Shown here: in pieces, positions 25,897 through 34,973 of the stretch
Layout: each line of letters opens with the position of its first letter
Numbering within the stretch: position 1 is the first letter of the stretch
From: CAZXYS01 sp964645005
GTDB taxonomy: Bacteria > Bacteroidota > Ignavibacteria > Kapaibacteriales > UBA2268
Length of the DNA stretch: 64,000 nt
Direction: 5' to 3'
Assembly (NCBI GenBank): GCA_964645005.1
Contig: CAZXYS010000013.1
Span: 1 to 64,000 of the forward strand
Made by a program: the position numbers and the translations under genes
Notes under the pieces: model-generated
The model's database searches: none
Told to the model about the DNA's origin: nothing
What the model saw: the letters and a program-made list of their open reading frames with translations, nothing else

Positions 25897-26508
25897 ATGA
25901 CCTCTGAAAACAACAACACATACACCCGCACCGATGAGCGCGTCCAAAGGATACGCTCCGTCCTCGAGAAGCGCCAGACCGATCTCACCGTCGTGCTGGA
26001 AAATATTGACGATCCGCACAACCTATCGGCATGTCTGCGGTCGTGTGATGCTGTGGGAGTCCTCGAAGTTCATCTGGTTTACTACGGCGGACAGCCATTC
26101 CCGAAGATAGGCAAAACAAGCTCAGCCAGCGCCAAAAAATGGATCTATTCCAACAGGATAGCCTCCGTAGAGGACTGCGTGGAAATGCTCCGCCACGAGG
26201 GCAGAAAAATCTACACAACCCACATGAGCAAACCATCCGTCTCTCTCTATGATTTAGACTTCACCGAGCCGGCAGCGCTCGTCTTCGGCAATGAGCATGA
26301 CGGCGTCTCGGATAAATTTTACGAACATGCCGACGGAAATTTCCTTATACCTCAAGTCGGAATGATACAAAGCCTGAATATCTCCGTAGCTTGCGCTGTC
26401 AGTCTTTACGAAGTATACCGCCAGCGTATGCGTGCCGGCATGTACGACGAGCCGGGTTTTTCGCCCGAACGTCTCCGGCAGATGATGGATGAATGGCTGC
26501 GGAAGTGA
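25897..26508 (+). CDS. trmH: tRNA (guanosine(18)-2'-O)-methyltransferase TrmH
   Basis: 203 residues from the ATG at 25897; an in-frame ATG at 25849 would add 16 residues not typical of the family. SPOUT methyltransferase: VLEKRQTDLTVVLENIDDPH at the start, NLSACLRSCDAVGV, motif 2 VFGNEHDGVSD, and motif 3 IPQVGMIQSLNISVACAVSL, which builds the SAM-binding trefoil knot. It methylates the ribose of G18 in tRNA. The C-terminal helix (FSPERLRQMMDEWLRK) matches TrmH. Confidence 0.92.
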   Translation: MTSENNNTYTRTDERVQRIRSVLEKRQTDLTVVLENIDDPHNLSACLRSCDAVGVLEVHLVYYGGQPFPKIGKTSSASAKKWIYSNRIASVEDCVEMLRHEGRKIYTTHMSKPSVSLYDLDFTEPAALVFGNEHDGVSDKFYEHADGNFLIPQVGMIQSLNISVACAVSLYEVYRQRMRAGMYDEPGFSPERLRQMMDEWLRK

Positions 26509-26681
26509 TAATTCAATGAGGAGTTAGCTTTATTTCTCATAAACCCAAAAAATTATCATTCCTGAAACTTAAATCAAAACAAGAAATTCAAGACACTAAA
26601 TAAAGAAACATGTCTTTAAATTTATAAATTAAAACTAAAAATTCTTAAACCTGCAGCCCGCAACTTGTAACCAATAATAGA

Positions 26682-27179
26682 CTAAGACTTCTTACGCTCC
26701 GGCAGTCTCTCCCTCACATACGGAATAAGTCCGCCCGCATCCACTATCTTCTGCCGTGCCGGCGGGTGAGGGATAATGTCGAAGGTTTCGTTCTTAGTTT
26801 TATTAATGACCTTATCCTCGATGATTTCAAGTTCATCGCCCGCATCAGCTTTGATGCCAGGGCATGTAATAGTCTGCAAGCCGAGGTTCACACTGTTTTG
26901 CAGGAAAATACGAGCAAAATTCTTAGCAATGATGATAAGCTCATGCCCTTTAAGAGTCGATGCCGCCTGCTCCCGCGACGAGCCGCAGCCGAAGTTCTTC
27001 CCGGCGACGATAACGCTGCCCTCGGGCGCCTGCTTTTCCGTAAGCATGCTGTGCAGCTCGGGAATATCAGCAAAAGTATAGGCGGGGGTTTCGCTGGGCA
27101 GAATCGTAGCCATATATCTACCCGGGTAGATAATATCCGTAGAAATATCATCGCCAAGAACATAAATCACTTTATTCAT
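26682..27179 (-). CDS. Aconitase/IPMI-family dehydratase, small subunit (LeuD-like)
   Basis: 165 residues, the swivel domain of the aconitase superfamily in its short, separate-subunit form (archaeal LeuD/HacB/DmdB-like). Seen: DDISTDIIYPGRYM, GKNFGCGSSREQAASTLKG (the substrate-binding GSSRE loop) and AKNFARIFLQNSVNLGL. The residues after RY (MATILPSE) match neither the YLRL of typical LeuD nor the YLRT of homoaconitase, so substrate is open. The start overlaps the large-subunit stop (TGATG), so the subunits are translationally coupled. Confidence 0.88.
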   Translation of the reverse strand: MNKVIYVLGDDISTDIIYPGRYMATILPSETPAYTFADIPELHSMLTEKQAPEGSVIVAGKNFGCGSSREQAASTLKGHELIIIAKNFARIFLQNSVNLGLQTITCPGIKADAGDELEIIEDKVINKTKNETFDIIPHPPARQKIVDAGGLIPYVRERLPERKKS

Positions 27180-28471
27180 CAGTATCCTCCTTTCTGCGGA
27201 TCGGTAATAACTCCTGTCAATGCGCTGGCGGCGGCAGTGGCGGGCGAAGAGAGATATATCTCCGCGTTGGGATTACCCATCCTGCCTTTAAAATTGCGGT
27301 TCGTCGTTGCGATAGCGGTTTCTCCATCGCCGAGCGCGCCTTGATGCACTCCCAGACAGGCACCGCAGCCCGAATTCATCACTACAGCTCCGGCAGCCAT
27401 CAGATCTTCGACGTATCCCTTGTGCAGCGCCTCGATATATATACGCGCCGACGCCGGAAAGACGATCATCCGCACTTTATCGGAAATCTTCTTCCCGCGG
27501 ACAATATCCGCCGCCGTCCGGATGTCATCTATCCTGCCGTTAGTACACGAACCGATGACAACCTGATCGACCTTCGTGCCTTCCACCTCAGAAACCGGCT
27601 TCACATTATCCACCGAATGAGGACAGGCAACCTGCGGCGTCATCTTCTCGACATCGATATCGAGTTCATCGATATACTGCGCATCGGCATCCGGCTTGAT
27701 CATATCCTGGGGCTCAGTCACACCGGCTTCCGACTTCAGGTAGGACAGCGTCTCCTCATCGGCGGGAACTATACCCGACGTAGCACCCGCTTCCACACTC
27801 ATATTGCAGATAGTCAGCCTGCCGGCAGTTTTCATATTTCGGATAGTCTCGCCATGATATTCAAGCACCTTGAAATTCGCCCCTTCGGAAGTGATCTTCC
27901 CGATAAGGTAGAGTATCATGTCTTTTGCCTGGATATATCTGTCGAACTCACCTTCCACATTGACTTTTATAGTCGGCGGCACTTCGACATTCAGCACCTT
28001 GCCCAATGTCCACACTGCCGCCATCTCCGTAGCACCGATGCCGAAAGCCACAGCGCCAAGCGCCCCGTGACTCGTCGTATGGCTGTCCGTGCCAACAACC
28101 AGATAGCCGGGTCGTACATATCCATACTGAGGCAGGATCTGATGGCAGATACCGCCGTCATCGCCCCTGATATCATGGAACTTGACTATCCCCTGATTAA
28201 TCACAAATTCCCTGAGCTTTCTCTGGTTAGTGGCAGTCTTACGGCTTTCCGCCGGCACGCGGTGATCGAAAATTATGGCAATCTTCTCCTGATCCCACAC
28301 TTCCGGCACCATGCCCGTCCCGTTAAACACTTCGAAGAACTGGTGCATCACCTGCGCGCCGTTCTCATGGGACATAGCGAGATCGACTTGCGGCTCGAGG
28401 ACATCGCCGACTTCGACTTTATCTTTACCGCTTGCTCTCGCCAAAATTTTCTGAACTACAGTCTGACTCAT
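27179..28471 (-). CDS. Aconitase/IPMI-family dehydratase, large subunit (LeuC-like)
   Basis: 430 residues carrying the [4Fe-4S] ligands in VVIGSCTNGRIDD and MNSGCGACLGVHQGALGDGE, with GTDSHTTSHGALGAVAFGIG near residue 130. The length fits the separate-subunit archaeal-type LeuC/HacA/DmdA group rather than ~465-residue bacterial LeuC. It hydrates or isomerises a hydroxyacid such as 3-isopropylmalate, citramalate or dimethylmalate. No leuA or leuB is nearby; instead a CoA-transferase and an HMG-CoA-lyase-type enzyme lie upstream on the same strand. Confidence 0.9.
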   Translation of the reverse strand: MSQTVVQKILARASGKDKVEVGDVLEPQVDLAMSHENGAQVMHQFFEVFNGTGMVPEVWDQEKIAIIFDHRVPAESRKTATNQRKLREFVINQGIVKFHDIRGDDGGICHQILPQYGYVRPGYLVVGTDSHTTSHGALGAVAFGIGATEMAAVWTLGKVLNVEVPPTIKVNVEGEFDRYIQAKDMILYLIGKITSEGANFKVLEYHGETIRNMKTAGRLTICNMSVEAGATSGIVPADEETLSYLKSEAGVTEPQDMIKPDADAQYIDELDIDVEKMTPQVACPHSVDNVKPVSEVEGTKVDQVVIGSCTNGRIDDIRTAADIVRGKKISDKVRMIVFPASARIYIEALHKGYVEDLMAAGAVVMNSGCGACLGVHQGALGDGETAIATTNRNFKGRMGNPNAEIYLSSPATAAASALTGVITDPQKGGY

Positions 28472-28544
28472 CGCTTCCTCGATTTATGGATTATATTATA
28501 ATTGTCAATCATCGTTCCAAGGCTCCATTGTCCTCTTATTATAT

Positions 28545-28592
28545 TCTTCTTTCCCCCTCCTTATTTAAGGAGAAGAACAAAGGGGGTGGTTA
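28545..28592. repeat. Short palindromic repeat type C
   Basis: CTTTCCCCCTCCTTATTTAA, GGAGAAGAACAAAGG and GGGTGGTTAAATAAA: a half-degenerate copy of the AACCACCCC/GGGTGGTT palindrome. Confidence 0.65.
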
Positions 28593-28637
28593 AATAAAAA
28601 CCGGAATTACCCAAAAAATAATCCCCAACATAAAAGA

Positions 28638-29219
28638 TTACCCATCCTCTTCACTCTTAGTATTTCTCTGGGAATATTCGATAAGATCAATGTCAACTGA
28701 ATCATCAATAACCGGTTCATACGCCTTATACATCTTCAGGAACAGCACTTCTTTAGTAATGGGTTTTGAGATGAAGCTGCTGGCGCCGCTGTTATAGGCG
28801 GATTTTAATAACTCCTTATTTAAATTCCCTGAAACAACAATGATAGGAATCTCTTGAGTAACCTCAATCTTTTTAAATAGTTTAAGCATAGTGTAACCAT
28901 TCACTTCCGGCATCAAAATATCCAGAAAGATAAGCGACGGCTTATGTTTTATAGCCATAGCTATACCATCCAGTGGATCCGTCGCCGAAAATGTCTTAAA
29001 ATTCCTTTCTCCAACGAACTGAGCTATCACTCTGCCAATCCACTTATCATCATCGATGATAAGCACAGGGTTCAACTGTGAAGCTGCCCCAAGAATTTTG
29101 TCAAGTTTTTCTTCCGATGCTTCCTGCTTTACTTGTTCCTGATTTTCTTGCTGTTCTTTGTTTTGCTCAGTTTCATTCTGAGAGGAACTTTGTTTGCTCT
29201 TATCTTCTTTATCCGCCAT
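28638..29219 (-). CDS. Single-domain response regulator with charged N-terminal extension
   Basis: 193 residues. The first ~45 are low-complexity (Gln/Glu/Lys/Ser-rich, probably disordered). Residues about 52-170 form a CheY-like receiver: acidic pocket IIDDDKW, phospho-acceptor Asp in LIFLDILMPEVNGY, switch Ser in IIVVSGN, and Lys in FISKPIT. There is no output domain, so it acts through partner proteins. No histidine kinase is in the window. It sits between the CoA-transferase and the dehydratase genes on the same strand. Confidence 0.92.
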   Translation of the reverse strand: MADKEDKSKQSSSQNETEQNKEQQENQEQVKQEASEEKLDKILGAASQLNPVLIIDDDKWIGRVIAQFVGERNFKTFSATDPLDGIAMAIKHKPSLIFLDILMPEVNGYTMLKLFKKIEVTQEIPIIVVSGNLNKELLKSAYNSGASSFISKPITKEVLFLKMYKAYEPVIDDSVDIDLIEYSQRNTKSEEDG

Positions 29220-29359
29220 AATTAACCCGCGGTTTTATCTACTTCAATTAATTATCATAAGCGGCGCACAGTTCATCCTGAAATGCCCTTGTCCTAAGTT
29301 CTTTACTAACTAAAAATTTAAAGCATGATTAATTCTAGACCTAAATATAAAAAAAATTA

Positions 29360-30553
29360 TTAAATAATCCCATTTTCTTTAAAATTATTCAGATCAGTTT
29401 CGGAATACCCTAACTCGGATAATATCTCGCTGGTATGCTCGGACAGTGTAGGCGGCGGTGTTTCAGCTTTACCGGGCGTTTTCTCATATTTCGCCGTCAT
29501 GTTGAATAATTTAACTTTGCCAATACCTTCCACTGATAACTCGCTGAACGTATCGCGATGCTCTACCTGCGGCGCAGTCAAAGCAGCTTCCAGAGAAAGG
29601 ATCGCCCCTGAGGGAATTCCATTTTTATTAAACAATTTCTCCCAGTGATCAGTATTCTCCTGAGTCAGCTTTTCCTCGAGCAGCGGCGTCAATTCCTTAC
29701 GGTTATTCTTACGTGTATCCCTTTCCTTGAAGCGCGTATCTTCTTTCAGTTCGGGCACCCCCAGCAAATCTGTTAGGATTTCCCACTGCTCCTGCTTATT
29801 CGCAGCGATATTGATATAGCCGTCTTTCGTGGCGAAAGTTCCCGAGGGCGCCGCCGTAAAATTATCGTTTCCGAGTAGAGTTGGCTGCTGACCGCCGATC
29901 ATCAGATTGGCTGCTACCCAGCCCATCAGCGGCATGATCGAATCCAGCAGCGCAATATCTATGAACTGCCCTTCACCTGTTTTCTCTCTATAAAACATAG
30001 CGCCCATTATAGCAAATGCAGCATTAAGCCCGCCGACAGTATCGCACACTGGAAATCCCGCTCTCAACGGATTGAACGATTCATCGCCGTTAATAGCCAT
30101 AACACCGCTTAGTCCTTGAATAATCTGGTCGTATGCCGGATTTTTCGCGTCGGGACCAGTCTGCCCGAATCCCGAAATAGCACAGTAAACTAATTCAGGA
30201 TTTATTTCCTTTAATTTGTCATAGCCTATTCCCAGTCTGTCCATAACACCCGGACGGAAATTTTCAACCACTATATCCGCCGTTTTCACTAATTGCCGGA
30301 AAATTTCCTTACCCTGCGGTTCTTTCAGATTCAGCGTTACCGATTTTTTATTCGCATTTTGCGCCAGGAAGCTCGTTCCGAGCAGCTTCTGGTTGTAATC
30401 CGGTACGCAGCCCAGTTTCCGCGCGAGGTCGCCCCCTTTGGGATTTTCAATTTTAATGACTTCGGCGCCCAGCCACGCCAGGTGCAGCGTCGCAAAAGGA
30501 CCCGACAACACATTTGTCAGGTCGAGAACCCTTGTGCCTTCTAATAATCTCAT
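29360..30553 (-). CDS. Class III (CaiB/BaiF) CoA-transferase
   Basis: 397 residues, full length for family III. Seen: LEGTRVLDLTNVLSGPFAT at the start, GAEVIKIENP, KKSVTLNLKEPQGKEIF, the catalytic-Asp region NPAYDQIIQGLSG, and the GQFIDIALLDS motif. It transfers CoA between carboxylic acids through an aspartyl-CoA intermediate. Substrate unknown; its position next to an HMG-CoA-lyase-type enzyme and an aconitase-type dehydratase suggests a branched dicarboxylate or hydroxyacid such as citramalate. Confidence 0.92.
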   Translation of the reverse strand: MRLLEGTRVLDLTNVLSGPFATLHLAWLGAEVIKIENPKGGDLARKLGCVPDYNQKLLGTSFLAQNANKKSVTLNLKEPQGKEIFRQLVKTADIVVENFRPGVMDRLGIGYDKLKEINPELVYCAISGFGQTGPDAKNPAYDQIIQGLSGVMAINGDESFNPLRAGFPVCDTVGGLNAAFAIMGAMFYREKTGEGQFIDIALLDSIMPLMGWVAANLMIGGQQPTLLGNDNFTAAPSGTFATKDGYINIAANKQEQWEILTDLLGVPELKEDTRFKERDTRKNNRKELTPLLEEKLTQENTDHWEKLFNKNGIPSGAILSLEAALTAPQVEHRDTFSELSVEGIGKVKLFNMTAKYEKTPGKAETPPPTLSEHTSEILSELGYSETDLNNFKENGII

Positions 30554-30610
30554 GTCACTATCCCCATGTTGTTATCAGGAATTTTATTTATTCGGATTAA
30601 TTAATTCGCG

Positions 30611-31531
30611 CTAATTCGTGAAATTCGTGTCTGTTATGCCGCCGGTTTTATACACCAATCCCGGCAATTCTTTCCCGAAAAATTCGGAAACATCCTTCGC
30701 CAGCTCATTCAGCGCTGTGAGCTTTACATCTGTTCTTTCTTTTACTCTGTGCAGCGTATGGATAAAATCTTCCGTACAGACATTCCCCGCTGCGGTCTTA
30801 GTGAAGGGGCAGCCGCCCAGCCCGCCGAAAGCCGTCTCGTAGTATTTCACGCCGGAATTCATAGCGGCAAATATGTTCGCAAGCCCCAGCCCGTAAGTAT
30901 TGTGGAAATGACAGGCAAGCTCGGCTTCCGGCGCCGCTTTTTTAATCTTGCTGAAGAGGCTTCCAACTTGGTACGGATTGCCATGTCCGGCGGTATCCGC
31001 AAGACTGATCATACGAATACCGTTTTCCAGATATTTATCGACAATTCCAAGCACACGTTCCTCGGGGATTTCACCTTCGAAGCCGCAGCCAAAAGCGGAC
31101 TGCACCGATACCTGCACGGATTTCCCCGCCGACATAGCTTCCTTCGCCATATTTATAATTCTTTCCGTCGCTTCTGCCGTGGACATGCGGGTGTTCTTCT
31201 GCGAGTGAGTTTCGCTTGCGGAAACGCCCATGCAAAACATTTCGACGCCGCAGTCCATGCCGCGTTCCATCCCTTTTTCGTTCAATACGAGACCGGAAAA
31301 AGTAATATTTTCTTTCGGCTTATTCTTCGTAAAATGCCTGAAAAGCTCGTCGGTATCCGCCATTTGGGGAACTTTCGTTGGATGGACAAATGAGCCAAGC
31401 TGGATAATATCAATCCCAGCTTCGATCAGCTTATTCGTCCATTCGATTTTTTTATCGGTTGGGACGGTCGTCTTTTCCATTTGCAAACCGTCGCGCAGCC
31501 CAACTTCATGAATAATCTTTTCTCGCATCAT
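30611..31531 (-). CDS. HMG-CoA lyase-family enzyme (HMG-CoA or citramalyl-CoA lyase)
   Basis: 306 residues of the DRE-TIM metallolyase family: VGLRDGLQMEKTTVP (metal and catalytic Asp/Arg), ISLADTAGHGNP, ACHFHNTYGLGLANI (metal-binding HxH) and GLGGCPFTKTAAGNV, which carries the catalytic cysteine. It cleaves a 3-hydroxyacyl-CoA to acetyl-CoA plus a ketoacid. HMG-CoA lyase is the default name, but (R)-citramalyl-CoA lyases of the same family are a good alternative here. It follows two small membrane-protein genes and precedes the CoA-transferase. Confidence 0.9.
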   Translation of the reverse strand: MMREKIIHEVGLRDGLQMEKTTVPTDKKIEWTNKLIEAGIDIIQLGSFVHPTKVPQMADTDELFRHFTKNKPKENITFSGLVLNEKGMERGMDCGVEMFCMGVSASETHSQKNTRMSTAEATERIINMAKEAMSAGKSVQVSVQSAFGCGFEGEIPEERVLGIVDKYLENGIRMISLADTAGHGNPYQVGSLFSKIKKAAPEAELACHFHNTYGLGLANIFAAMNSGVKYYETAFGGLGGCPFTKTAAGNVCTEDFIHTLHRVKERTDVKLTALNELAKDVSEFFGKELPGLVYKTGGITDTNFTN

Positions 31532-31783
31532 TTACACCTTTAAAACAATGTAATATATTACCAATAATACTATTCCAGCGATCTTAAATCCATTCGAAAC
31601 ATAATTTCTGCTTACGGAAATCTCGAAAGGCTTCTCATTTTTATATTTGATTAGAAACTGTTCATCTCTCAGAAAAAGACCAATCCCTATCAAGATAATG
31701 GCTATTCCCGCTGCAAGCGAAAAGAACAAAACTACTATCCCCGCCAGTATCCAAAAAAACGCTATGTAAACCTTAGGATTCAT
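31532..31783 (-). CDS. Small two-helix membrane protein
   Basis: 83 residues with hydrophobic helices at about 6-38 (probably a hairpin) and 66-81, and a charged middle (RDEQFLIKYKNEKPFE). It resembles its neighbour 31787-32056 in topology and in the opening pattern (K..I...WI..GI..L). It abuts the downstream lyase and so may be co-transcribed. No known family recognised. Confidence 0.6.
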   Translation of the reverse strand: MNPKVYIAFFWILAGIVVLFFSLAAGIAIILIGIGLFLRDEQFLIKYKNEKPFEISVSRNYVSNGFKIAGIVLLVIYYIVLKV

Positions 31784-31786
31784 ACC

Positions 31787-32056
31787 TTACACAAACGAAA
31801 TATAATCCGCAAATAGTTCTAACAAAATATAGAGCGCCAACAAAATATCTCCCGCAATGATCATGATCTTCGAAACGAGCTTTCTCGGCTGGGGCAATTC
31901 GGTATTGGCATCTTCGGCGCTTCTGAACAACTTCGGGATAGAGATTACATTACCCGCGCCAAGTATCAGGAAGCCCGATGCCGCCAGATAATTTACGAAC
32001 AATCCCGCAATTCCCAGAACTATCCACAATGCCGATAATATTATCTTAACTTTCAT
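31787..32056 (-). CDS. Small membrane protein, probable paralogue of its neighbour
   Basis: 89 residues with hydrophobic segments at about 5-40 and 65-88 and a polar linker (SAEDANTELPQPRK). The topology and the N-terminal LSALWIVLGIAGLF echo the next gene three bases downstream. It lies downstream of cdaA on the same strand. Function unknown. Confidence 0.6.
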   Translation of the reverse strand: MKVKIILSALWIVLGIAGLFVNYLAASGFLILGAGNVISIPKLFRSAEDANTELPQPRKLVSKIMIIAGDILLALYILLELFADYISFV

Positions 32057-32152
32057 AAATTATGGAAGAATTATTAAAAACAAGTTTATTAAGATATTAC
32101 TATTTTTACGAATTACAAAATAAATAATTAATTGTAATTTTGGCAGGTCGAA

Positions 32153-32917
32153 CTAATCTGACAGCTTATTATTAAGTACTACCGCCAGTTTGTCTTTAGG
32201 AATGTCGAAAGTAAAATCTCCGCTGTCGGCAATAGATATTCCCCCTGTCTCTTCGCTCACGATCAGAACCACCGAATCAACCTGCTCGGACAAACCGAGA
32301 GCAGCCCTGTGGCGTGTGCCCAGATTCCGGTTATTGATCTTTTCCGTAGGTGAGAGTGGTAGTACACAGCGCGCGGCTATGATCATCTGATTATCAATAA
32401 TAGCTGCACCGTCATGAAGAGGTGATTTCGTATTAAATATGGATAGGATAAGTTCCCGGGATACGGAAGCTTGCAATGGAATACCAGTATCAATAGTCAT
32501 TTGCACATTTTGAGAGCGGGCAAAAACGATTAATGCGCCAGTATGCTTTTCGGACATTTCAATAACGGCATCGATAACTTCATCAAGAGTTTTAGATATC
32601 TTGGGCTGAACAAACATCTTAAAGACAGGGCTGCGCGTTATCATCATTAATAATTTCCTTAATTCGGGTTGGAATAGAATTATAAAAGCTAAAAGCCAGA
32701 TGTCTGAAATAGTTGTTAATATCCAGTTTAGTGACTTGAATGCAAGAGCTTCGGCAATAAATTTCAAGCCGATTATAATCATTAAACCAAAAAGGATCTG
32801 CACGGCTACCGTATCTTTCAAAGCCCTGTACAACCAATAAAAGAGCAGCGCAACAATTGTTATATCGAGCAGATCTTTTATCGTTACCGTCAGAAACCCT
32901 ATTTCTAATATTTCCAT
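32153..32917 (-). CDS. cdaA: Diadenylate cyclase CdaA (c-di-AMP synthase)
   Basis: 254 residues, the CdaA/DacA form. Three transmembrane helices lie within residues about 10-80. The cytoplasmic DAC/DisA_N domain (about 95-245) has both active-site motifs, LHDGAAII and TRHRAALG. It makes cyclic di-AMP from two ATP, a second messenger for osmotic and potassium balance. The usual CdaR (YbbR) partner is missing. phoH lies 27 bases upstream. An osmoprotectant importer is in the same window but far away. Confidence 0.95.
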   Translation of the reverse strand: MEILEIGFLTVTIKDLLDITIVALLFYWLYRALKDTVAVQILFGLMIIIGLKFIAEALAFKSLNWILTTISDIWLLAFIILFQPELRKLLMMITRSPVFKMFVQPKISKTLDEVIDAVIEMSEKHTGALIVFARSQNVQMTIDTGIPLQASVSRELILSIFNTKSPLHDGAAIIDNQMIIAARCVLPLSPTEKINNRNLGTRHRAALGLSEQVDSVVLIVSEETGGISIADSGDFTFDIPKDKLAVVLNNKLSD

Positions 32918-32944
32918 CTCTTATCGCGCCTGATTCCTTTTCAT

Positions 32945-33928
32945 TCAAGTGTCGTTGCGGGATTTGTCATCTTTTTCCGATTCCTTCTCATAAGCCTTTA
33001 TAATCTCAGCAACTAACTTATGTCTAATTACATCTTTTTCAGAAAAGTATACAAATTCTATGCCGTCAATGCTTTTTAAAATTCTTTGGACATCAACCAA
33101 GCCCGACTCCTTTTTCTTATGCAGATCAATCTGTGTAATATCACCTGTTACAATGGCTTTGGAATTAGTACCCATCCTTGTCAAAAACATCTTCATTTGC
33201 GTTATTGTTGCATTCTGAGCTTCGTCGAGAATTATGAATGAATCATTAAGAGTCCTGCCCCGCATATATGCCAGAGGCGTTATCTCTACTATATCCTTGT
33301 CCATCAGGCTTTTCATTTTTTCGGCTGTCAGCATATTAAAAAGGGCATCGGTCAATGGCTTGAGATAAGGATCAAGCTTTTCTTGAAGATCCCCAGGAAG
33401 AAACCCCAGAGATTCCCCTGCTTCAACAGCGGGTCGTGACAAAATGATCTTGCTTACCTCGTTTCTTTTTAGCGATGCTAGTGCCATTGCCACCGCAAGG
33501 AATGTTTTGCCGGTGCCTGCCGGACCTATCGAAAACACTAAGTCATTTTTTTGAACTGCCTGAAAGTAATCAGCCTGCTTTTTAGTTCTGGCGCGAATAA
33601 TATCTTTTGGACTCTGATAAATAATCGAATTCGGATCTGACACTGGTATTGGTTCAGGACTCTGACTCGCCGTTACGAGATCTATTACCGTCGTCACATC
33701 ATGTTCGTTTAATGTGCCGTTTCTGTTTATCAAATATGTCAATTCTCTAAAAATAGTTTCTATTAATTTGATTTCTTCGGAGTCACCTTTAAGGATTAAA
33801 TTGTTGCCCCTGACAATGATTGCTGTTCTAAATCTGTTTTCAATCAATCTCAGGAAGGTATCGTTGTAGCCCAAAAGGGTTAGCAAGTCCGCATCATCCA
33901 GTTTGATTTTTTTCTCAAGTATCTCCAT
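32945..33928 (-). CDS. phoH: PhoH-family ATPase
   Basis: 327 residues: an N-terminal KH-like region (about 1-95), then the PhoH P-loop domain with Walker A GPAGTGKT at about 135-142, EAGESLGFLPGDL, the Walker B-like FIILDEAQNAT, and VTGDITQIDL. Members bind and remodel RNA or couple to YbeY and ribosome quality control. The length matches PhoL-type PhoH proteins. Neighbouring cdaA probably shares the transcript. Confidence 0.93.
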   Translation of the reverse strand: MEILEKKIKLDDADLLTLLGYNDTFLRLIENRFRTAIIVRGNNLILKGDSEEIKLIETIFRELTYLINRNGTLNEHDVTTVIDLVTASQSPEPIPVSDPNSIIYQSPKDIIRARTKKQADYFQAVQKNDLVFSIGPAGTGKTFLAVAMALASLKRNEVSKIILSRPAVEAGESLGFLPGDLQEKLDPYLKPLTDALFNMLTAEKMKSLMDKDIVEITPLAYMRGRTLNDSFIILDEAQNATITQMKMFLTRMGTNSKAIVTGDITQIDLHKKKESGLVDVQRILKSIDGIEFVYFSEKDVIRHKLVAEIIKAYEKESEKDDKSRNDT

Positions 33929-34042
33929 AAATTTATATGATTTTGCTCTTATAATAATAAATTATTAAACATATTATTTAATTTATTATCTAATAATATA
34001 AACGTAAAAGATTTATTTTAATTAATAAACTGGTTGCTAACA

Positions 34043-34080
34043 ATAAAAAAGCCCCGGCCCGGAAATCCCAGAACGGGGCA
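34043..34080 (-). terminator. Rho-independent terminator for the coiled-coil/LysM operon
   Basis: On the minus strand: stem GCCCC / GGGGC (with further pairing inside) followed by TTTTTTATT, 33 bases downstream of the LysM-protein stop. Confidence 0.8.
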
Positions 34081-34112
34081 TAAGTATTTAAAAATCAATA
34101 TATATCATTAAT

Positions 34113-34910
34113 TTATTCGCCTTTACTAGGTTCACCGGTTTCTTCTTCTTTCTCTTCTTCCATTTCGGCGCGCTTTTTAGCCCAGTAACGTCTTTCAGCT
34201 CTCAATTCTTCCTGGGTTTTTGGTGCTTTTTCAGGAACAGTTAATACCTGTCCCGGATGTATAATGTCAGGATTCCTGATCATATCAGTGTTTGACTGCC
34301 ATATCTTGGGCCACATAAACGGATCGCCGTAAATTTCGATCTTCCCTGCTATATTCCACAAGCAGTCACGGTCTTCCGCCCATGTACCGACGGTGTATTG
34401 CTTGATTTTCTTCTCACGTTTCAGTCCTTCAATATCCTTGGCTAACTGCTGAATTTTGCCGAAGAACTCCGGCAGAAGCGCTATCTTGTTCTTTCTAAGT
34501 TCATTTAGCTCATCTTCCAGAGCTTCAACCTGATCACGCATTTCGGCAAGTTTGTCATTGGAATAACCCTTCCACTGACGCACTTTGCCTTCAATTACAC
34601 CAAGTTTCTGTCTGAATTGCTCGATATCCATTTCCGTTGCCTCTACCAATGCCAGCAGGGCTTTCTGGCATTCTTCCAATGCCTTTTTGGTTTCTTCGAG
34701 TTCTTTCTTTAATTCTTCTATATTGCCTGTCTCTGTGGCAAGTTTATTTTGAAGATCTTTGATCTTTGCCTGGAAATTTGTTATTCTGGCAACCGCTTCG
34801 TCCTTTGTAAGCTCTGCATCGGGCTTACTCGCGGGAGGCAGATTTTTCTGTGCGAACGCTGTCGTTCCGACAAATGTCATTAAAATAAGTATTAATATAA
34901 TTTTTTTCAT
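34113..34910 (-). CDS. Secreted coiled-coil protein with a LysM-like domain
   Basis: 265 residues from the ATG at 34910, which begins a Sec signal peptide (MKKIILILILMTFVGTTAFA); 19 further codons upstream are not signal-like. Residues about 35-165 are a long heptad coiled coil (LQNKLATETGNIEELKKELE). Residues about 170-230 form a LysM-like unit (YTVGTWAEDRDCLWNIAGKI, PDIIHPGQVLTVP), then a Lys/Glu tail. LysM binds peptidoglycan, so this is probably a periplasmic spacer protein. The preceding gene on the strand encodes a coiled-coil lipoprotein. Confidence 0.85.
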   Translation of the reverse strand: MKKIILILILMTFVGTTAFAQKNLPPASKPDAELTKDEAVARITNFQAKIKDLQNKLATETGNIEELKKELEETKKALEECQKALLALVEATEMDIEQFRQKLGVIEGKVRQWKGYSNDKLAEMRDQVEALEDELNELRKNKIALLPEFFGKIQQLAKDIEGLKREKKIKQYTVGTWAEDRDCLWNIAGKIEIYGDPFMWPKIWQSNTDMIRNPDIIHPGQVLTVPEKAPKTQEELRAERRYWAKKRAEMEEEKEEETGEPSKGE

Positions 34911-34973
34911 AATTTTCTTCTTGAATTTTGTTTCACATTCAAATTTAATTAATAGGCGTTGAAACAAAAGGGA

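Noticed and set aside
27341..28501. A 386-codon open frame on the plus strand
   Set aside because: It lies wholly antisense to the LeuC-like dehydratase, whose family motifs are intact; the frame gives a His/Arg-rich sequence with no family signature.
30749..31393. A 214-codon plus-strand frame
   Set aside because: Antisense to the HMG-CoA-lyase-family gene; no signature of its own.
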